DNA from: Eutypa lata
Taxonomy: Eukaryota; Ascomycota; Sordariomycetes; Xylariales; Diatrypaceae
Direction of reading: 5' to 3'
Length of the DNA stretch: 64,000 nt
Assembly: GCA_022661535.1 (NCBI GenBank)
Contig: JAKULF010000007.1
Span: 2,170,001 to 2,234,000 of the forward strand
The notes beneath the pieces were generated by a model. The model saw only the letters and a list, made by a program, of their open reading frames with translations. It had not been told where the DNA came from and made no database searches. This document shows positions 32,011-43,400 of this stretch, one piece after another. Within the stretch, counting starts at the first letter, position 1. Each line of letters begins with the position of its first letter. A program made the position numbers and the translations under genes.

Positions 32011-32498
32011 CTTAATACTTTAAGTAGTTATTCACGTTAGAAAAGATCAGATTCATTATAAAAAGAAAAAAAAAAAAAAAAGAAAAGAAGAGAGCGAAAG
32101 AATTTAGAAATGCCCCGGCGACTTAATATCATCTTTTTTCTTATGCATACCTAACATACATATATACGTGCATAAGTAGTTGGGTGTTACATGTAGGTAC
32201 TCCCACAGTACATAAATACATAGTACATGTAGGTACCTACCTAGGTAGTTATGTACATATATACATAACCTTAAAAGGCACACATGCACCAGATAGAACC
32301 GACGTTGGCCGTTTGCCCAGCCTGTGGCCAGGCTCGGGTACGACAACTACCCGTCTCTCCAGGTTATTAGGTATCTAAGCCAGTCACATTGTCCAGATAA
32401 GTTTGAGCTTCCTTTCCACTTTGCTTTTTTTATATACCGAAGTCCTTGCCCTTACACATTATCAAGCCATCGACAAGAGCTTCCGCCAAACTCAAGTC
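32011..32498. promoter_or_regulatory. Divergent promoter between P450-B and the methyltransferase
   Basis: 488 nt separate the two start codons. The region has a poly-A tract (about 32068-32086), two direct copies of ACATGTAGGTAC (32189-32200 and 32225-32236, 36 nt apart) and a GGTACCTACCTAGGTAG palindrome right after the second. Paired direct repeats in a divergent promoter could be a regulator binding site; this is inference. Confidence 0.5.
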
Positions 32499-33520
32499 AT
32501 GTCGTCTCGACCAGAATATGTCTTTACTCGAGATTTTCTCGACAACAATCGGTGCGTACATCGGATTCTTCCAAGGTTGATATCGGCCCCCATTTCACCA
32601 ATTGCCGCTCAATTAACAGGCTTCGTATAATGACAGGATCAACCTGATGCACCATCTTTGGACCAAGATCTTTGGCTACCTCATTCATCCGAAGATCCCG
32701 ACCGAAAAACCCGACTTGCAAGTGGCAGATATAGGGACGGGCACTGGGTTCGACTTCCTCTTATCCACCGACGAAGAATAGGGCTAACCTTTCATGTCAG
32801 AATTTGGCTTTTTGATGTTGGTGAGAAGGTCTCCAAATCTGCTCGCCTAGTTGGGCTGGACATCTCGTTCAAGGCAGCACCGCCACCGGCCACCCTCCCA
32901 TCCAACGTAACCTTACGACACTGGGACGTAAGGGATGATGTTCCCGAGGACCTCATCGGTGCTTTTGACGTTGTTCATGTTCGTTTCTTCTCCTTCGTCG
33001 TCATGAACGAAGAAGTTCCCGGTGTCGTGGAAAAGCTCTACAAGCTCCTGCGTAAGTCCAACCATAATTCCATGCAGGCTTCTGATAGCTTCGTGTATTT
33101 TTGACACCATATTCCATTACAGGACCAGGTGGATACTTGCAGTGGGGAGATCCCGACGTCTCATCCATACGCATAGATAAATCAGAGCCGGGCAATAAGA
33201 CCGAGAGTCTGAGCCGTCTAATGCAGCTCATGACCGTCCAAGACCCGCGCTTCAGCCCAAAATGGGTGACGGAACTCCCCAATATCTTCGCAGCTAGTGG
33301 TTTTGTGGACATTGAGCATCATGTTTGCGATGCCCCACCTCACCTCTCGTTCATCATGCATGAATGCGGACTCATGATCCATGATCTTATCGCACGGAAG
33401 ACCAAGAACGAGAAAATGGCACAGGAGCTTGAACAGTTGCTCCCTCAAGCTGTGGACGAGACCAGGGAAGGGGCTTATGTATCCGCTGTTCGATGGGTAG
33501 TGATCGGGAGGAAGCCCTGA
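32499..33520 (+). CDS. SAM-dependent class I methyltransferase, 270 aa
   Basis: Exons 32499-32551, 32637-32747, 32801-33051 and 33123-33520 (introns 85, 53 and 71 nt). The spliced frame is intact. The SAM-binding loop VADIGTGTG (about residues 47-55) is formed across intron 2, followed by LVGLDIS (acidic ribose-binding residue), the motif II/III region DDVPEDLIGAFDVVHVRFF and KLLRPGGYLQWGDPD (post-III). This is the small fungal methyltransferase type found in many secondary-metabolite clusters. It probably O-methylates a hydroxyl or carboxyl group of the cluster product, but the acceptor cannot be read from sequence. Cytosolic; it shares its promoter region with P450-B. Confidence 0.9.
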
Positions 33521-34750
33521 GGAAACAACCTCCCCTCGGGCTTGAAGATAGCACCAGTGCGATAAAAGACTGAGTGTGATATGGCATAGCAGCTTGACAA
33601 CCTTCGCGATTATTGTTGCCAATCATTAATAAATTTTTCGCTCGACATTCTTTCCTTATACTGTAATGGAATGCTATCATATGGTGATGTGACCGCCTCC
33701 TACAACAAGTATACCAGGATTATATGCTATCGTAAATATCTACGGCCTTAGCTTATGTGAATTCAATCAATATACGCTTTTATGTCATTAGTTTATTTTT
33801 AAGTTAAACTAACCGTGGTTCATTAAATCATAAGTATGAAATTAAATATTAATGAAAAGAAAATGCACATAATTTAGTATGAATATTAAAGATGAAACGA
33901 ATATATATTATATAAAAACTATTTTTTTAACTTATGAAGCGAATTTAAGTTAACATATTAAGGACCTGGCACTTCAAGCTAGGCTGGAAAACGATCACAC
34001 AAAATCTACGGCGCGAAAGTAGGATTTCCGGTCAGTGACCAACGTTGGTGCAACGGTTACATTACATAGGAAATGTAACTATGGTGTTTATAACTACTTT
34101 TAACGTGCCCATGAAACTACTGCAATGCAACCCACGAAAAAAGACGTCGGGGGTTGCATTGCCTACCAGCCTGCTCCAAGCCCCCATCATAACCGACGCG
34201 CCATAAGTACCGCAAGACTACTATAGTACAAGACGGCAACATCAACCAGTCACCTCACAAAGACGAAACTATAACCACTGCATGTATCTTGCGTAGGGCG
34301 GTGGCCTTAACACTCCATCAAGTGTGATTATGACGATCCATTGCCATATCTAGAATTTATAATTTAAATTCATAAATGACTCAAGCAACCAGTGCTACCA
34401 CATACGTTGTCTTGGAAGGCTGTGGTTGGCATCCTCAGAAACGACCTATTGGTCTCGCAGCAGCTCAGGTCTTACGGTATGATTCTATCTTCTTGGATCC
34501 CCAAGACGAAGGGCACTGGGTTGTGACCAATTAACTTCCTTTGACATTACATTATTTTGCAGGAACTCCTTTACCTCAGGCGCCCTTTTCAACAACCCCG
34601 CTCTTCTATCCCTTTGCCCCTTTCCGGTTTCCCTCCATCCTCACGCTCCCAGAGTAGGGATGGGATTTAGCGAGCTCCTACTACCCTCCACACAGTCCGG
34701 CATCAAGACATCAATCCGTCATTAGTATCCATAAGACCTATCTTAGCATC
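33521..34750. other. Intergenic with an AT-rich island
   Basis: No gene. Bases about 33700-33970 are strongly AT-rich and TA-rich; the rest holds the methyltransferase 3' flank and the transporter promoter. Confidence 0.5.
33700..33970. repeat. AT-rich, TA-rich island
   Basis: Nearly pure A/T with many TA steps (for example TATATATTATATAAAA near 33902), unlike the balanced composition of its flanks. It could be a RIP-degraded insertion or a natural spacer; no ends of an element are visible. Confidence 0.5.
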
Positions 34751-36751
34751 ATGGCCGCTCAAGAGGCCAAGATAGAGCAACCTATGGTACCCGCAAGACC
34801 CAGTCAAAAGGAGGGCGAAATTGATATCAGTCAGGATATTGATCCCGAGAACGAAGTGACAGGTATCAGGCTTGTGTTGATACACATTGCTATCTGCCTC
34901 TGCACCTTTCTCGTTGGCCTCGTAGGACACCATTTTGAACCGAACCTACTTATATGTTCTGATTAGCAAGTGACGCTAATGGTTTCATCTCAAAGGACTT
35001 CAATATCGTTGCGACTGCGGTCCCCTCCATAACAGCCGAATTTGACTCGATCCGCAATGTCGGCTGGTATGGAGCGGCTTTCATGTTAGCTTTGTACGTG
35101 GCTCACCAGAACCCTTGGCCGCTTCTCTTGGTGTTCACCGTCACAGTTCAACTGCTGACCCGATATGTTCCCTCAGATGCTCTAGCCAACCGCTGGCTGG
35201 CAAGACGTACATACTGTTCTCCAAGAAAGTCGCCTACCTCGTGTATCTATTTGTCTTCGAAGTGGGTAGCCTCGTATGCGCGCTATCGCCGTCGTCAAAT
35301 GCCCTGATCGTCGGGCGCGCTGTTGCGGGCCTCGGAGCCTCCGGTGTTTTTGCTGGGGGATTCACTCTCCTAACCACTATAATTCCTTTGCACAAGCGGG
35401 CCATTTGGACTGGAATCATGGGCTCGACTTTCGCCATCGCCAGTATTGTTGGACCCGTCCTCGGAGGGGCATTTACAGAGCACGCCACCTGGCGCTGGTG
35501 TTTCTACGTCAACGTAAGATCGCAAATTCGAGATCTTCCCCTTTCTGAGTCTTAACTGATGGTCCTTGAAAGCTGCCGATTGGTGGCGCCGCTGCCGTTC
35601 TGTTCTTTTCCTTGGTTCATATCAAACCAAGCAAGGAAGAGGAGGCATCATTTCGAAGCAAACTGCAAGGCCTAGATATGGCTGGTTTTGTTTTGATAGC
35701 GGCATCTATCACTATGCTGCTGCTCGCACTCCAATGGGGTGGAATCACCTACCCTTGGTCGTCATCTGTCGTGATCGGTCTTTTTGTCGGTGCTGCATCT
35801 GGGATAGCAGTTTTCATCCCCTGGCAGCTTTATCGCAAAGATGATGCACTCATTCCGCCGCGACTCTTCACCATCAACCGGAACCCAGCTTTGCTCTGTG
35901 CAGCCGCTTTTTTCATAAATGGTCCCTTCCAACTCATCATTTACTGGTTGCCCATATGGTTCCAAGGGGTTTTGAGGGTATCGCCAACACAGAGTGGCAT
36001 CAATTACTTTCCCACCGTCATCGCTGATGTGCTTGCAGCCTTCATAGGCGCGGGGGTGGTTCAGCAGCTTGGGTGGTGGAATCCCTTCATTTTACTTGCC
36101 GAGGCTTTCGTTTGTATTGGTGGTGGTTTACTGACTACTTTGCACCCTACCATCTCCAGTAGCCGTTGGATCGGATACCAGATTTTCGGTGGAATTGGGT
36201 ACTCCCTGGCATCTAATCTAGTAAGTGGCAACAATCGTTTCTTATGAGGAATCCATTATTCGGTGTATTACCCATCGCTGATGCTCTTACAGTCTCATGT
36301 TGCCATGCAATCCTCACTACCACACAACCTCGTCCCTATTGGTACGTCTACTCTTTTGACGATCATATCTACCAGTTGTGCCATCTTTATGGCTGTAGGC
36401 CAGGCCGTTTTCCAGACAAGGCTTGAAGTCAACCTCGGCAAAATCTTACCAGCAGATGTTGTCGACACAATTATATCGTCAGGGGCGACCGAGATAAGTT
36501 CCTTAGTCGGCCAGGCAGAGTTATCTTCCGTCTTTGAACAGTACAGCGTATCTGTGACGGAAGTGTTTGTATGTCCGAATTCCACGCCCTTCGGAAATTA
36601 TATTCACATATTCATATCTAACGATAACAACCAGTATATTCCAGCTGTTTCACCAGTCATATCGTTTATCTTAATAGCAGGTTGCAAGTGGATTTCAACC
36701 AAAAGCAAACAAATTAAGAACGCAGATAGCGGCAAGAAGGAGTCGGTTTGA
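34751..36751 (+). CDS. MFS transporter, drug:H+ antiporter type, 548 aa
   Basis: Six exons: 34751-34921, 34996-35093, 35177-35513, 35573-36220, 36293-36568 and 36635-36751; introns 59-83 nt, frame intact. About 14 membrane helices are expected (DHA2/14-TMS layout). Seen: the first helix VLIHIAICLCTFLVGLDFN with the VATAVPSI motif, NVGWYGAAFML, IVGRAVAGLGASGVFAGGF (motif around TM4), GPVLGGAFTEHATWRWCFYV (antiporter motif C region), and LPIGGAAAVLFF. It is a plasma- or vacuolar-membrane exporter. Its place between the methyltransferase and P450-C suggests export of, and self-protection from, the cluster product. A hydrophilic 40-aa N-terminus comes first. Confidence 0.92.
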
Positions 36752-37941
36752 TGCCTGGTAAATGGTATGTGGGTGACAGAGACGTCAATTGTCGTTTAGT
36801 GGGCGATATTTAACTGTATTATTCACTCCTGTTTCAATGAAGTAGCTTTCTGCAAGTAATATTTCGGAGAGAGCGTAGTATCCCAGGTATTTGTGTCCAA
36901 GATCATACATAGGTAAGTAGTTATTAACGCGCTTCTGACTATGAACCGACATGGGGCATGGCACCAGCCGGTGACGTATGACTAACTAGTAACACATATT
37001 CATGTCCAAATCGGCGTACGATATCCATTGGGTGGACCTCGCTGTTTGTTTTTGTCAACTTGTGCAAGGCCCTGAAATGTGTGCAGAGAGAAAGGTACTT
37101 CATTTCGAAGACTACTATTGGGGAATTCTTACCGCCTGGTAAGGCTGTGTGGATTTAAGTGCAAACTTCATTGTAAGTTAACTTTCAAAGACACGGCGCC
37201 GGGATGTGGTCGAATTGGGGTGGCAAAGCCGCCTTGGCTCCTGTAGGCTGGCCGACATCTCCGGCCGAAGTACCTGAGAGGGCCGGGATGCAACTCAACC
37301 CATGCGGCATGAGTTCAAGCCTTACAGGTAACCAGTCTCGTCACATTCCTGGCTGTGTGGCAATCATAAAGACATTGGTCCAGGGATTTGCCGAAAAAAG
37401 GCACTAAGATATGCTGCTCATACGATGGTTGCATTGGCTGGCGGAGAATGAACGTGCTGTACATCTTTTACTCTCCCATCTCCTGCCTTTATTATCCTGT
37501 GTAGTCCGTATATCATGATATCAATTGCACTGTGGAGCGTTATATCCATTGTCGAAGCCATGCAGCTAAATTAACTGTAGGATGCGTCTTCGGGATCCAC
37601 CACACCACACAAGCATGCCTTTTGTACCACGCCTCCCTCCTGCTGTACCATGCTGTCTTTGGATTAAGTATTGATGTATCGCGGTACATGAGACATCTAG
37701 TCGAGCCCTCTGTTCGACTATGGCCAGCTTACTCCAAGTGGTATATTGCAATGAGCTGCTAACACAGCACCTGTAACACACTGGTTTGATATTAGATTTG
37801 GCTGCGGTATTAAAGAAGTGGAAGAATATCGATTCTGGATAGCCAGGCCTTGTCGTTCCTCGGTAAAACTCATATACATTTTCCGGTTGTAATTATTAGT
37901 GCTTGCCTTCTCGCTTCCATATCTCCGCAACAGCCACGGCC
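36752..37941. other. Intergenic (1.2 kb), no gene seen
   Basis: A G+C-richer stretch near 37200-37400 has short frames but no family features. It includes the P450-C promoter. Confidence 0.5.
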
Positions 37942-39723
37942 ATGGACTACTTCTGCCTTCTAAGCCGTTCTTCACATGATTTAATCACACCTGTGAGCTG
38001 GGCGGTGTCGTTGTTCATCCTCGTATACTTCTTCGTTGAGGCCACTTCCATACTAAGGCCTGGGCAAAGACAATTGAAGCATATTCCATTTGGCAGCGAC
38101 AATGCATTGATGCCGAAGTTCATCCACAATTTCATTTTTGCTAGTAGAGCAACAAGTATGCTCCAAAAGGCACACAGTAAGGTATGCTTATGGCCCAACA
38201 AACTCTCTTCGACTCATGCTGTCTTTTTTCTTCTTCCCCCCCCTTTTAAAAAAAACAATATTACCATAACTTTAATACATTAACTCAAGCCTACTACCGC
38301 AGTTCAAAGGCTCTGCCTTTAAGCTTATACGGAATGATGGCAATATTGTAATTCTACCTCTCTCTCTACTGGAAGAACTGGCATCTCTCCCGACAGCAGT
38401 TGCTAGTTCTCAAGCCGCATTGGAGCACGATCTTCTAGGCCGCTATACTGGGCTAGACTTAATCCTTGAAAACAGACTTCATCATTCAATCGTACAGCGT
38501 AAACTTACGCCAAGGTTACCATTGATGGTGCCTAGGATGGAGAAAGCAGTTTCTGACGCCATAGAGTCAAACTTGCCATTAGCCGCAAGAGACGAGTGGG
38601 TAGAATTTGAGCCCTATCAAGTGTTAGGAAGAGTTTCCGCAAGAGCTGCCGCGGAAGTCATTGTAGGGCCCGCGTTTTGCGAAAACCCAGTTTGGCTTGA
38701 CATTTCCTTTAATTACACAGAGAACCGTGAGCAAATCTATCAGCTACCAGTAAGGCGTGACCTCGGCTTACTTGTCATCACTTAGTCTTCAAAACCATTG
38801 TCATTATGCGTCTACTACCGGGGTGGATGCAGCCATTAGTCTATTTTGTCCTTCCTTCTTACTGGGAGTGTCAGAGGTATCTGAACATGTCCAAGGCTCT
38901 CCTAGGTCCCAGGATCGGCGAACTCATTGGGAAAAGTGATGCCGGTATATGGGAACCCGTGGATGACGATTCTAGCGACCTGAATATCCTCAATTGGCTG
39001 TCTAGTATGGCAAAAGGACGTGATCGCAACTCAGATACGATCTCCCATGTGCTGGTTCTGGTAGCCTTGGCATCGGTTCACACGACGCTATTGCGAATGG
39101 TGAATGTGCTTTACGGTATTACTGCAGCCGGTCCCGATTTGCGCAAAGAACTTCTCGAGGAAATTGCTACTGTCGCGGCGGCCGGCTGGAACGCCAATTC
39201 ATACGATCAGCTGCATCGACTAGATAGTGTATTATGCGAGTCGCAAAGAGTGTCACCGCCAACAACTTTAGGAATGAAGCGACTATTCCGGGAACCATAT
39301 ACATTTCAAGACGGAACACACATACCCGCCAATACTTACGTTTGTGTACCAATACATGCGATCGAGAACGATGCCGCACACACTTTCGACCCTGAGAAAT
39401 TCGATGGTCTACGAAACTTCCGTGGCCGAAAAGAGCAGGGTCATGACAATAACCTGAACACGTTAAGTTCCAAGGAGTACCTGTTTTCTACGCCAACTCG
39501 GACAAGGCTCAATTTTGGATATGGAAAAGCAGCATGCCCTGGTCGCTTCTTTGCAAGTTGCGTTATCAAAATGGTATTGGTCAAGATGCTTACTGAGTAT
39601 GAATTTTCCTTTATGCCGAATACAGGGAGGCCGACAAACTTGATGGTCCACGAGTTTCTCTTTCCGTGGCCGTGGCAAAAGATGCTCGTGAGGCGGAGGG
39701 GGGAAACCTGTGCACCATTTTAA
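37942..39723 (+). CDS. Cytochrome P450 monooxygenase (P450-C), 533 aa
   Basis: Exons 37942-38181, 38303-38726 and 38786-39723; introns 121 nt (GTATGC...GCAG) and 59 nt (GTGAGC...TTAG), frame intact. N-terminal anchor VSWAVSLFILVYFFVEA. Shared landmarks with P450-B: LEHDLLGRYTGLDL, RVSARAAAEVIVGP, LLPGWMQPLVYFVLPSYW, SHVLVLVALASVHTT (I-helix without AGxxT), CESQRVSPP (ExxR), FDGLRNFRG and the heme loop FGYGKAACPGR. It is an ER-bound oxidase; its likely substrate is the cluster diterpene. Its two introns lie at the same codons and phases as in P450-A and P450-B, so the three come from common ancestors by duplication. It points in the opposite direction to P450-B. Confidence 0.92.
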
Positions 39724-39847
39724 AGAATTAGAGTTGAGGATTTGGGCTAGCATTGAAGTCGTCTTCGCGTCTAGTTATATGCTAGACCGCTAGAAACGTA
39801 CGCTAAATATGCAAGCTAGTTTACTTCAGACCCCCGCCTCCTCTCTG

Positions 39848-39874
39848 GACTTTGATCTACTTAGATCCAAAGTC
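39848..39874. repeat. Small hairpin in the 3' flank of P450-C
   Basis: GACTTTGATCT and AGATCCAAAGTC pair with one bulged base around a 4-nt loop. It could be a 3' UTR structure; no role is known. Confidence 0.4.
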
Positions 39875-40134
39875 AGACATAAGAAGAATCTGGTAAAAAC
39901 ACCAGGAATCTTCCCGAATGCTTAAATCTTTAATCTTAAGACCTTTCATTTCGCAAACATCGTACTTGTGATATGATTAGATCTTGTTATTTTGTTGTTT
40001 GAGTATGCTTTCGTCTTCGTTATTGTCAGGGGTTTGTGTGGTACAGAGTGAAAGGCAGAAAGACTAGTATAGGGTGTGGTAGAAAGGACCAGTAGCGCTT
40101 GATATTCCCAAGATCTAGGGGGGCGAAGCCCCCT

Positions 40135-40410
40135 TTATATACACCAGAGGGTGGACGCTAGCTCGAAGGTGGCTAGGTCTATCTTATCACCTGACAGATA
40201 CCTAGGCCTGAAATAGACACTTGGCGGTTTTGGTGCCCATCTCTGTTGGCGTAGTATGGCAGATGTCTGTTCAATATCCGGTACAAGGAGATGAAAGTCG
40301 AAGACAACGGTAGGTACACCATATCTGTCAATTGCATTCTCAAACCAAAGCGAGGTTGGGATTGAGTCCTGAAGTAGGATTCTGCACGGCGCTAACCTAG
40401 GTAATTCCAT
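40135..40410 (-). pseudogene. Possible fragment of an uncharacterised fungal protein
   Basis: A 91-aa frame with a well-formed segment SLWFENAIDRYGVPTVVFDF...LLVPDIEQTSAIL. It resembles the N-terminal part of a fungus-wide hypothetical family that I recall as having 200 or more residues; here the frame stops soon after. It may be a decayed or truncated copy, or an exon of a gene I cannot complete. No function is known. Confidence 0.4.
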
Positions 40411-40580
40411 TTGATAGAAATGGGATGCGTGGAAGATTGTGTTGGCGCCGGTATAAAATAATGGTACTCGTTATTTAGCACTAAGTTGGTAATGAAGCAG
40501 GAAAGTAAACAAGGCTTTGAGCTAACATTTAGATAACCTAGCATTCACAGATGGTATGAACTTCTTTTGCCAATACAAAT

Positions 40581-40643
40581 ACTGTCCGAACTTTACCCGG
40601 TCCAAAACCCCTATCACCACATCTGGATTTTGTCCTTAACAAT
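40581..40643 (+). repeat. Dispersed repeat, copy 2
   Basis: Shares CCGAACTTTACCCGGTCCAA, ATCACCACATCTGG and AACAAT with the copy at 18784-18857. It is slightly shorter between the first two blocks. Confidence 0.6.
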
Positions 40644-41440
40644 ATCCTCATAGCAATTACCTAGGTATTTAGCATAAATCGTTGCATGTGGCAATGTTCG
40701 AAGGCTGGGAATCAAGCCCGGGTGGCCAGTGTGCCTCAGGATTGTGAACTGGACTCATTACAATTGATCTATCAAATGTCCTCACCGTAAACGAAACCGG
40801 CTGGGACTTTGAACAGGTATAAGTGTAGGTATAATTGCGGCGAATGAGTAGCGGATCCGTACAGAAGATCACTTCTCGAGGTGAGTACCTTAGGCAGCCC
40901 GGAGACAGGGCAAGTTTTCGATGAGGATCAAGAATGCCCTAGGGGTGGCTTTACGCCTGTTGACCAAAGATCAGATCGGCATGCGGAAGACCACAGCTCA
41001 TTGTGCTTGTGCTGCTTGCGCGGCTTCCATGCCGCAAATGATTTGTCTTCATGCAGTCTTGGTCTTGGCACTATAGACTGAAAGTCCACACAAGATTCGC
41101 TTTCAATATGCATGATATGGTGCTTCGAGAAACATATATCAAGATCTCATGGCCGTTGCGGCGCTCCCTTAACTCGCCTTACCTGCAATAATTCGTGAAT
41201 TCAGATCCAATTGCACTAGGGCCAGGCCTCAGTCCCTACCACGTCTTCCGAACAATCCTCGCGTGTACGAGGCATCTTGGCCGTGGCTGTTCAGGAGTTC
41301 TCTCAGCTTCTCCAATCACCACAGAGATATTTTCCAGCGATTATGTTCTAAAATAAAATAATATATATATGCAAACCTCTTTAAAATCCCATGTCACTAT
41401 GGTGTTATACTTATTCTAAAATAAAATTAAAACACGTGCT

Positions 41441-41545
41441 TTTTGAAAGAGAAATGATGTGTGTTCGAACCCTAAGCTTTTGAATAGACAAAAAAGAAAC
41501 GCTTAGGTGTAAGTGTATTACCACTTGACCACCAAACTCGTTCAA
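41441..41545 (-). repeat. tRNA-like relic or tRNA-derived SINE fragment
   Basis: Read on the minus strand, an A-box-like TGGTGGTCAAGTGG is followed about 60 nt later by a B-box-like GGTTCGAAC. The flanking arms do not close into an acceptor stem, so this is not a working tRNA gene. Confidence 0.35.
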
Positions 41546-42024
41546 TTCCCCAGACTGGCTCGATAAAGGACTATCGACTTATCTACCTATATATAACATG
41601 CCATCTTAAAAAAATAGGCTTGCAAGATTATAAGTTTTACTTCAGGGTTAGTGAATAGGTGAACTTAGTTTAATAACCTACATGCACACATGTATAAGTT
41701 AACCTATTTTATTAGGTAGCTTGGTAAGTAAGTTTTCCGTCTCCAGAATCGTCGTGACGTACCCACCTACCTACATACATAGACAGTTCTTAGTAACTAA
41801 CGATAATTCAATGAGGGGGAGAGGGGGGGAGCTACATACAAACTACCTAGGTAGGCTATTCTTGTAGATACTAGCTACCTCAGGGGAAGTCAGATAGCCT
41901 AGCTGTGCATGCCAGTGTAGCAAAAACTCTTCATGCCTACATCGATTCCGCATTATGATGAAAGCAAAACAAAAGGAAATAGCCACACGAAATCAAAGAG
42001 GGGCAAAATACTTAAGGGGGGAAA

Positions 42025-42225
42025 GAAGAAGAAGAAAAAACGAGTTCGCAAACCATTGGGCTACTACATCTCGCTCCCCGAAAGGATGACTCCTGAGTTG
42101 GCTCGAGAGGGAGACAAAACCCGCAACCGGATTAATCCGGCATGGACTGGATTCGAATCAGCGATCTCTCGAGCCAATCTGGGGAACTGGTCGAGCGCCT
42201 TAGCCACTAGACACCCAACGGCATC
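42025..42225 (-). repeat. Candidate tRNA-derived SINE
   Basis: On the minus strand, GTCTAGTGGCTAAGGCG (A-box-like) and GATTCGAATCC (B box with one mismatch) are spaced as in a tRNA promoter. About 110 nt of unrelated sequence follows, ending in a T- and TTC-rich tail. That order (tRNA-like head, body, simple tail) is the SINE layout. Only one clear copy is in the window. Confidence 0.4.
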
Positions 42226-42367
42226 TCTACCAGATCGAGAGCTTATTGTGATGTTTATATGAGAAATAGATGCGTGAATGAAGCAGTATGACGTTATTAT
42301 AGAGTTGTTCTTGCCTTGAGTAGACGGTATATGGTATTAAGGGAGTTCGTGAAGGAAAGAGTGAAGA

Positions 42368-42389
42368 AGGGGGGGGGTGGGGGGGGGTT
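42368..42389 (+). repeat. G-run (two blocks of G split by one T)
   Basis: Two runs of eight or more G separated by a single T. It could form a G-quadruplex and is prone to length errors in sequencing. Confidence 0.6.
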
Positions 42390-43400
42390 GATGTCAGAGT
42401 ATGTAGTGGAAGTCACGATCCATCATAAGTCCGTGAGTCCGTGATAGAACGCCAGAGGAGCTCGAACTAATGAAAAACAACTGCTTACATGTAGTTGGCA
42501 ATAAAGCGTAAATGTAAACCCCTGACTGAAACCAGAGGACGGCGGAGGTACTAGTAAAGTCTTACACAATCGACTGCAAATTCCCTGTGCCTAGACTACA
42601 TGATGTACACTTATTTTTAACTGCGAGGATATGATCACGCTGGTTATAGATATCAAGGCTGCCAGGTTACTGTTAACAAGTCTTTGCAGTGTAATAATAT
42701 GCAAATGGTTGCATAGGGTACAACAACTCTTCGGCAGAAGCAGAGGTCAGGCGAGAATTATGTGGAGTTATCCTGTCCGCAAAGATGGAAAGTAATGTGA
42801 AATATATCCACAAATATGAATGTAGAAGAGAAAGGATAAGTTATCAAAGAATAGGCGAGATAGGGGGGCATTTGGTGCATATAATGCTAAAAATTAAATC
42901 ACCATTATCAAGAAGGGGAGATAGTCCCAGCCCCATGTACACATTTGAAAAGGAGTATTGACCCGTACAATAGCAGCCCAACAGGATGATTCCAAGCCTG
43001 CTTTTCAAGTCTCCAATTATGGTTGTTGTATCTGCGTAGCTAATCAATAAAATGTGCTGTGATATTCACATATGAGGATTGCCTGCAACTCCCTTGTAAT
43101 TAGGCGGAAGTTAGCATACAAAGGTCAGCATGTCCATAATATGTATAACCTGTAAGCCGCTGCTATGCAACACCAGACGTTTATGTGCAAACATTTGAGA
43201 CTCAGTTACTATAATAAGCGTTCCATATAATCAGACTAGCGCAAATCTACCTTTCAAGACTCAAAAGGAGTTCGGTATCTGCAATACAATTTCAATTTCC
43301 CGTCATACCCAGTTTCTATAGATCCAAAAAGTATACAACCTCCTAACTCCTTGCAATAAAACCCCAAACCCAGCTCCAACCCAGTATCTCCTCTTCCACC

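Noticed and set aside
37204..37407. A G+C-richer 67-aa frame between the transporter and P450-C
   Set aside because: No motif, no splice continuation found, and composition alone is not evidence.
41933..42262. A 109-aa plus-strand frame with a Lys-rich stretch
   Set aside because: It runs through the candidate SINE in reverse and its Lys run comes from the AAG-rich tail; no family features.
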